DNA from: an uncultured Eubacteriales bacterium
GTDB lineage: Bacteria; Bacillota; Clostridia; Christensenellales; CAG-138
Assembly (NCBI GenBank): GCA_900549955.1
Contig: URQH01000030.1
Location: 1 to 16,220 of the forward strand
Reading direction: 5' to 3'
DNA length: 16,220 nt
Shown here: positions 13,095-16,220 of the stretch, in pieces
How positions within the stretch are numbered: position 1 is the stretch's first letter
Layout: every line of letters starts with the position of its first letter
Translations under genes and position numbers: made by a program
The notes under the pieces: generated by a model
What the model was told of the DNA's origin: nothing
Databases searched by the model: none
The model's input: only the letters and a program-made list of their open reading frames with translations

Positions 13095-15338
13095 TCAACG
13101 GTTCTGTGCGGCGTAATAGTTCATCAGGCAACCCTGCAGCAGGATCGTCTTCTCGTCTTCGGTCAGGCCCCGGACGTACAGCGTCAGCGGTTCCACCGTG
13201 CCGTCGGCACGGATCGCCCGGGCCGGGATCTCCTCCACGCCGTGCTCGATCGCGGCGCGCACGTCCGGCACAAACACCAGGTCGCCCGGCTCATAGGGGA
13301 ACGGCGCGTCCGGCGAGAGCGTAAACGGCAGGATGCCCCAGTTGATGCAGTTGCTGCGGTAGCGCTTGGTCGCATACTCATAACAGATGTTGGCCATGCC
13401 GCCCAGCACGCGTTGGCAGGAGGCCGCCTGCTCGCGCGCGGAACCGTCGCCCGGACGGTTTGCAAACACGCAGGAGCCAAACTGCGTGCGGGGCAGCAGC
13501 GCCTCCGCATCGCCCACGCGGGAGAGCGCGTCCACGAGCTTCTGCGGCCGTCCGCCCGCCCGGCGCGCGGCCTCGTCCGCGGCCACGGCCTTGGAGCGGC
13601 CCACGTATTCCGGCACGCGCCGCGAGAGCGTAAACTCCGACAGCCGGATCGGGTTGGACCGGTAGGACGACGTCTCGCCCGACGGGATCAGCTCGTCGGT
13701 CGTGGTGACCGGGTCGCGGATGACCGCGTCCAGCTCGACCAGCAGGTGATCGGCCAACGGGTACATCTTCGGCCAGTCGGTGATGTTCGGCCCCAGGATC
13801 AGCTCCGCATCCGGGTCTGGCCTGCCAAACCCGTTGTAGCAGCGGCGCTCGTACACGCTGCCGTCAAACACGTATCCCACCGGCGCGGTGTCATAGTCCA
13901 GCTCCGTGGCCGGGGTGATATAGCCGCCGTTTGCCGCCGTGGCGGCGATGGAGCGGGCGTCCATGAGCGCGACGACGCTGAGCTGCCCCTCGCCGGGCTT
14001 CGACCCCTCGCGATTGGGGAAGTTGCGCGTGGTGTGCCTGAGCGACAGGCCGTTGTTGGCCGGCACGTCGCCCGCGCCAAAGCACGGGCCGCAAAACGAC
14101 GGCTTCAGAATCGCACCCGCCTCGAGCAGCGTCTCCGTCCGCCCCGAGCGCGTGAGCGCCAGGCTGACCGGCACGCTGGTCGGGTAGACCGACAGGGAAA
14201 AATAGCCGTTGCCGATGTCGCGCCCCTTCAGAATGTCGGCAGCCTCCACGAGGTTATCAAACAGGCCGCCCGCGCACCCGGCGATCACGCCCTGGTCCGC
14301 CAGCACGCCCTCTGCCCGCACCTTCGAGCGCAGGTCGAGCTTCGCCTTGCCAAACTTCTGGCGCGCCTCCTCCTCCACGCCCGCCAGCAGCTCGTCCGCG
14401 CGGGCGAGAAACTCGCGGATCGGATACGCGTTGGACGGGTGGAACGGCAGCGCGATCATCGGCTCGACCTCGTCGAGCGCGATGTGCACCATACGGTCAT
14501 AGTACGCGCCCTCCTCCGGCGCCAGCGTGCGATACGCCTCCGGCCGGCCGTGTACGCGATAATACGTTTCTACGCGCGCGTCCGTCTGCCAGATGGAGGT
14601 GAGGCACGTCGTCTCGGTCGTCATCACGTCGATGCCGTTGCGGAAGTCCACCGGCAGGCCGGCCACGCCGGGGCCGGCAAACTCCAGCACGCGGTTCTTC
14701 ACAAAGCCGGACGCAAACGTGGCCTTGACGAGCGACAGCGCCACGTCGTGCGGGCCGACGCCGCGCCGCGGCGCGCCGGTGAGATACACGAGCACGACTT
14801 CCGGCGCGGGGATGTCGTACGTGTTCTTCAGCAGCTGCTTGACCAGCTCCGGGCCGCCCTCGCCCACGCCCATGGTGCCGAGCGCCCCATAGCGCGTGTG
14901 GCTGTCGGACCCCAGGATCATGCTGCCACAGGCGGCAAGCGCCTCGCGCGCATAGGAGTGGATCACGCTCTGGTTGGCCGGCACATAGATGCCGCCGTAT
15001 TTTTTCGCGGCCGACAGGCCGAACACGTGGTCGTCCTCGTTGATCGTGCCGCCCACCGCGCAAAGGCTGTTGTGGCAGTTGGTCATGGCATAGGGGACTG
15101 GGAACGACTTGAGCCCGCTTGCGCGCGCGGTCTGAATGATACCGACATACGTGATGTCGTGCGAAACGAGCGCGTCAAAGCGGATGCGCAAATTGTCTTC
15201 CGTGCCCTGCGCGCTGTGGCTGCGCAGGATGCGGTAGGCAATGGTCTTTTCGCGCCCGGCCCGGCGATCCACCGCCGCCCCGGCGACCTGCGGCTTGCCG
15301 CCGCAGAGCACGACGCCCTGTTGTTCCAGCGTAATCAT
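13095..15338 (-). CDS. Aconitate hydratase (aconitase family, ~750-residue clostridial type)
   Basis: This [4Fe-4S] hydro-lyase most likely interconverts citrate and isocitrate, feeding the icd product. Three iron-sulfur cysteines are visible: C355 (VIAGCAGGLFDN) and C416/C419 (SFCGPCFGAG), spaced as in mitochondrial aconitase. Other family stretches are GSDSHTRYGALGTMGVGEGG and the late swivel-domain SSYRSNPIRLSEF. At 747 residues it is shorter than AcnA (~890) and resembles the YbhJ/'hydratase' group often annotated as aconitase in Clostridia. The ATG at 15336-15338 has a purine-rich AGGAAGGGG upstream; a GTG 15 codons earlier has none. Being directly upstream of icd makes citrate/isocitrate the best guess. 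Because YbhJ-type proteins are poorly tested, a gene symbol is withheld. Confidence 0.9.
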   Translation of the reverse strand: MITLEQQGVVLCGGKPQVAGAAVDRRAGREKTIAYRILRSHSAQGTEDNLRIRFDALVSHDITYVGIIQTARASGLKSFPVPYAMTNCHNSLCAVGGTINEDDHVFGLSAAKKYGGIYVPANQSVIHSYAREALAACGSMILGSDSHTRYGALGTMGVGEGGPELVKQLLKNTYDIPAPEVVLVYLTGAPRRGVGPHDVALSLVKATFASGFVKNRVLEFAGPGVAGLPVDFRNGIDVMTTETTCLTSIWQTDARVETYYRVHGRPEAYRTLAPEEGAYYDRMVHIALDEVEPMIALPFHPSNAYPIREFLARADELLAGVEEEARQKFGKAKLDLRSKVRAEGVLADQGVIAGCAGGLFDNLVEAADILKGRDIGNGYFSLSVYPTSVPVSLALTRSGRTETLLEAGAILKPSFCGPCFGAGDVPANNGLSLRHTTRNFPNREGSKPGEGQLSVVALMDARSIAATAANGGYITPATELDYDTAPVGYVFDGSVYERRCYNGFGRPDPDAELILGPNITDWPKMYPLADHLLVELDAVIRDPVTTTDELIPSGETSSYRSNPIRLSEFTLSRRVPEYVGRSKAVAADEAARRAGGRPQKLVDALSRVGDAEALLPRTQFGSCVFANRPGDGSAREQAASCQRVLGGMANICYEYATKRYRSNCINWGILPFTLSPDAPFPYEPGDLVFVPDVRAAIEHGVEEIPARAIRADGTVEPLTLYVRGLTEDEKTILLQGCLMNYYAAQNR

Positions 15339-15392
15339 GATCGGTTCCCCTTCCTGCGCGCCGGGTTCGCCCCCTTCGCGCACTAATTATAT

Positions 15393-15421
15393 ACTATATA
15401 ACAAAATGCGGAGGAAGTCCA
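15393..15421 (-). promoter_or_regulatory. Promoter of the aconitase-icd operon
   Basis: On the minus strand TGGACT (15416-15421) and TATAGT (15393-15398) are 17 bases apart in an AT-rich patch of otherwise GC-rich DNA; an overlapping TATAAT lies six bases further downstream. The -35 box matches consensus at four of six positions. Confidence 0.55.
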
Positions 15422-15447
15422 TCCCGATTTCCCCCGCCATGCGCACG

Positions 15448-16220
15448 TTACAGCAAATCCCGCCGGTACAGCCCGCGCGTGCGCGGCTCACCGAGCGGTT
15501 CGTGCCGGCAAAACGCGCGTACAACGCGCTCGCACGCCTCCCGCGGCTCCTGCGTGAAGTAGAGCGTGGCAAAATCCAGCCCCTCCAGCCGGTCGTCCCC
15601 CAGGTACAGCGGCACGCTGTTGTACAGCACGCTATAGCGCCGCCCCTCGCACCGCACGGGGAAGCGCACGCCCCGCCGGTCGGTCAACGCGCCCCCGCCG
15701 GGACAGGCGCCGCAGCCGCGCGGCCCCTGCAGCGGGCAGGCGCGAAAATACATCAGCGGCAGGTATCCATACGCCACGAGCCCGCGCGGCAACCCGCCGC
15801 CCAGCCGCCGCACCTCGCGCGCGGGCAGTTCGAACGACAGCGTCACGTCCGCCGCCCCCATGTCGCGGCACACGTTGAGCGCGGCCGTGTTGAGCACGTT
15901 CCATCCAAAGCCGCCGTGGACGCGCAGCCCGAGCCGCGCGGCAAGCGGAAAGCCATACAGGTTTTCCGCATGCACGGCTGTGAGCCCCGCTTCGCGCAGC
16001 GCGCCAAGCTGCGCAGCCAGCGCCGCCTCGTCCCGGGGGAACAGCGCGCGCGGCAGCTCCGCCACGGCCTTGCCGCCCAGCCGCCCGACCAGCGCCGGCG
16101 TGAGCTCCGAAACCGGCAGCAGCACGCGCTCCACCAGGTCTTCACAGCACACCTGCGACGCGCGCGCAAACCGCAGCCGGAGCGCGGGCGCGCCGTTTGC
16201 CGCGTGCGGCGCGGCAGGCG
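15448..16220 (-). CDS. U32 family peptidase/hydroxylase-like protein, C-terminal part (5' end outside window)
   Basis: About 257 codons to the stop are visible, and the frame is open to the right edge. The in-frame GTG at 16150-16152 is internal, because good family sequence (LRLRFARASQ) precedes it. The segment has a barrel-like pattern with HAENLYGFPLAARLGLRVHGGFGWNVLNT and SFELPAREV, typical of the U32 family (collagenase-like and tRNA/ubiquinone hydroxylase relatives). The cysteines in RACPLQGPRGCGACPGG and the later FPVRCEG match the four-cysteine site that binds an iron-sulfur cluster in TrhP/UbiU-type members. Family proteins are often called peptidases, though many act in RNA or quinone hydroxylation; the role here is open. 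Confidence 0.85.
   Translation of the reverse strand, partial: PAAPHAANGAPALRLRFARASQVCCEDLVERVLLPVSELTPALVGRLGGKAVAELPRALFPRDEAALAAQLGALREAGLTAVHAENLYGFPLAARLGLRVHGGFGWNVLNTAALNVCRDMGAADVTLSFELPAREVRRLGGGLPRGLVAYGYLPLMYFRACPLQGPRGCGACPGGGALTDRRGVRFPVRCEGRRYSVLYNSVPLYLGDDRLEGLDFATLYFTQEPREACERVVRAFCRHEPLGEPRTRGLYRRDLL

Noticed and set aside
13242..15386. 714-codon open frame on the plus strand opposite the aconitase gene
   Set aside because: It is an arginine/histidine/valine-rich shadow frame without a ribosome-binding site or recognisable domain. The minus strand is a complete aconitase.

Overview
The window looks like chromosome from a high-GC member of the Clostridia (Bacillota), plausibly a gut Oscillospirales or Christensenellales type. 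This is inferred from the GC-rich coding style with strong GGAGG ribosome-binding sites, the TAXI-TRAP operon with a DUF1850 gene, the BlaI/M56-protease pair, the clostridial-type aconitase, and the short tyrosine recombinase. No rRNA, tRNA or CRISPR array was seen.

Region 1 (1-1403) is the accessory part. The 5' end of a ketopantoate-reductase-like gene leaves the window on the left. Next comes a ~480-bp AT-richer gap holding a candidate invertible promoter (inverton). Two 26-bp sites, 124-149 and 535-560, are inverted copies of each other (25 of 26 bases) and each is itself a near-palindrome with 11-bp arms. They flank a 385-bp segment containing an extended -10 promoter that now faces away from the reductase gene, and a long bidirectional hairpin. 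Three bases past the right-hand site ends a tyrosine recombinase gene with all catalytic residues but a TGA in frame between its two domains, so the switch may be locked unless the stop is bypassed or a recombinase acts in trans.

Region 2 (1536-5469, minus strand) is a three-gene TAXI-type TRAP transporter operon: lipoprotein solute-binding protein, DUF1850 protein and fused 4TM/12TM permease, with a good promoter and terminator. Region 3 (5534-7420) holds a hotdog thioesterase (+) facing threonine ammonia-lyase ilvA (-), stop codons only 3 bp apart; the only terminator-like hairpin for ilvA lies in the thioesterase leader. Region 4 (7431-10287, + strand) is a BlaI/MecI-family repressor translationally coupled to a BlaR1-like M56 membrane metalloprotease. 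Its large external domain is not a penicillin-binding domain and carries a DxDGDG calcium-type motif. TTAAAC operators overlap the repressor promoter.

Region 5 (10319-16220, minus strand) holds a MATE efflux pump with a near-consensus promoter, an aconitase-icd operon leading from citrate to 2-oxoglutarate with its own promoter and terminator, and the 3' part of a U32-family peptidase/hydroxylase-like gene running off the right edge. IlvA and the aconitase-ICDH pair together indicate amino-acid precursor synthesis (isoleucine, glutamate).
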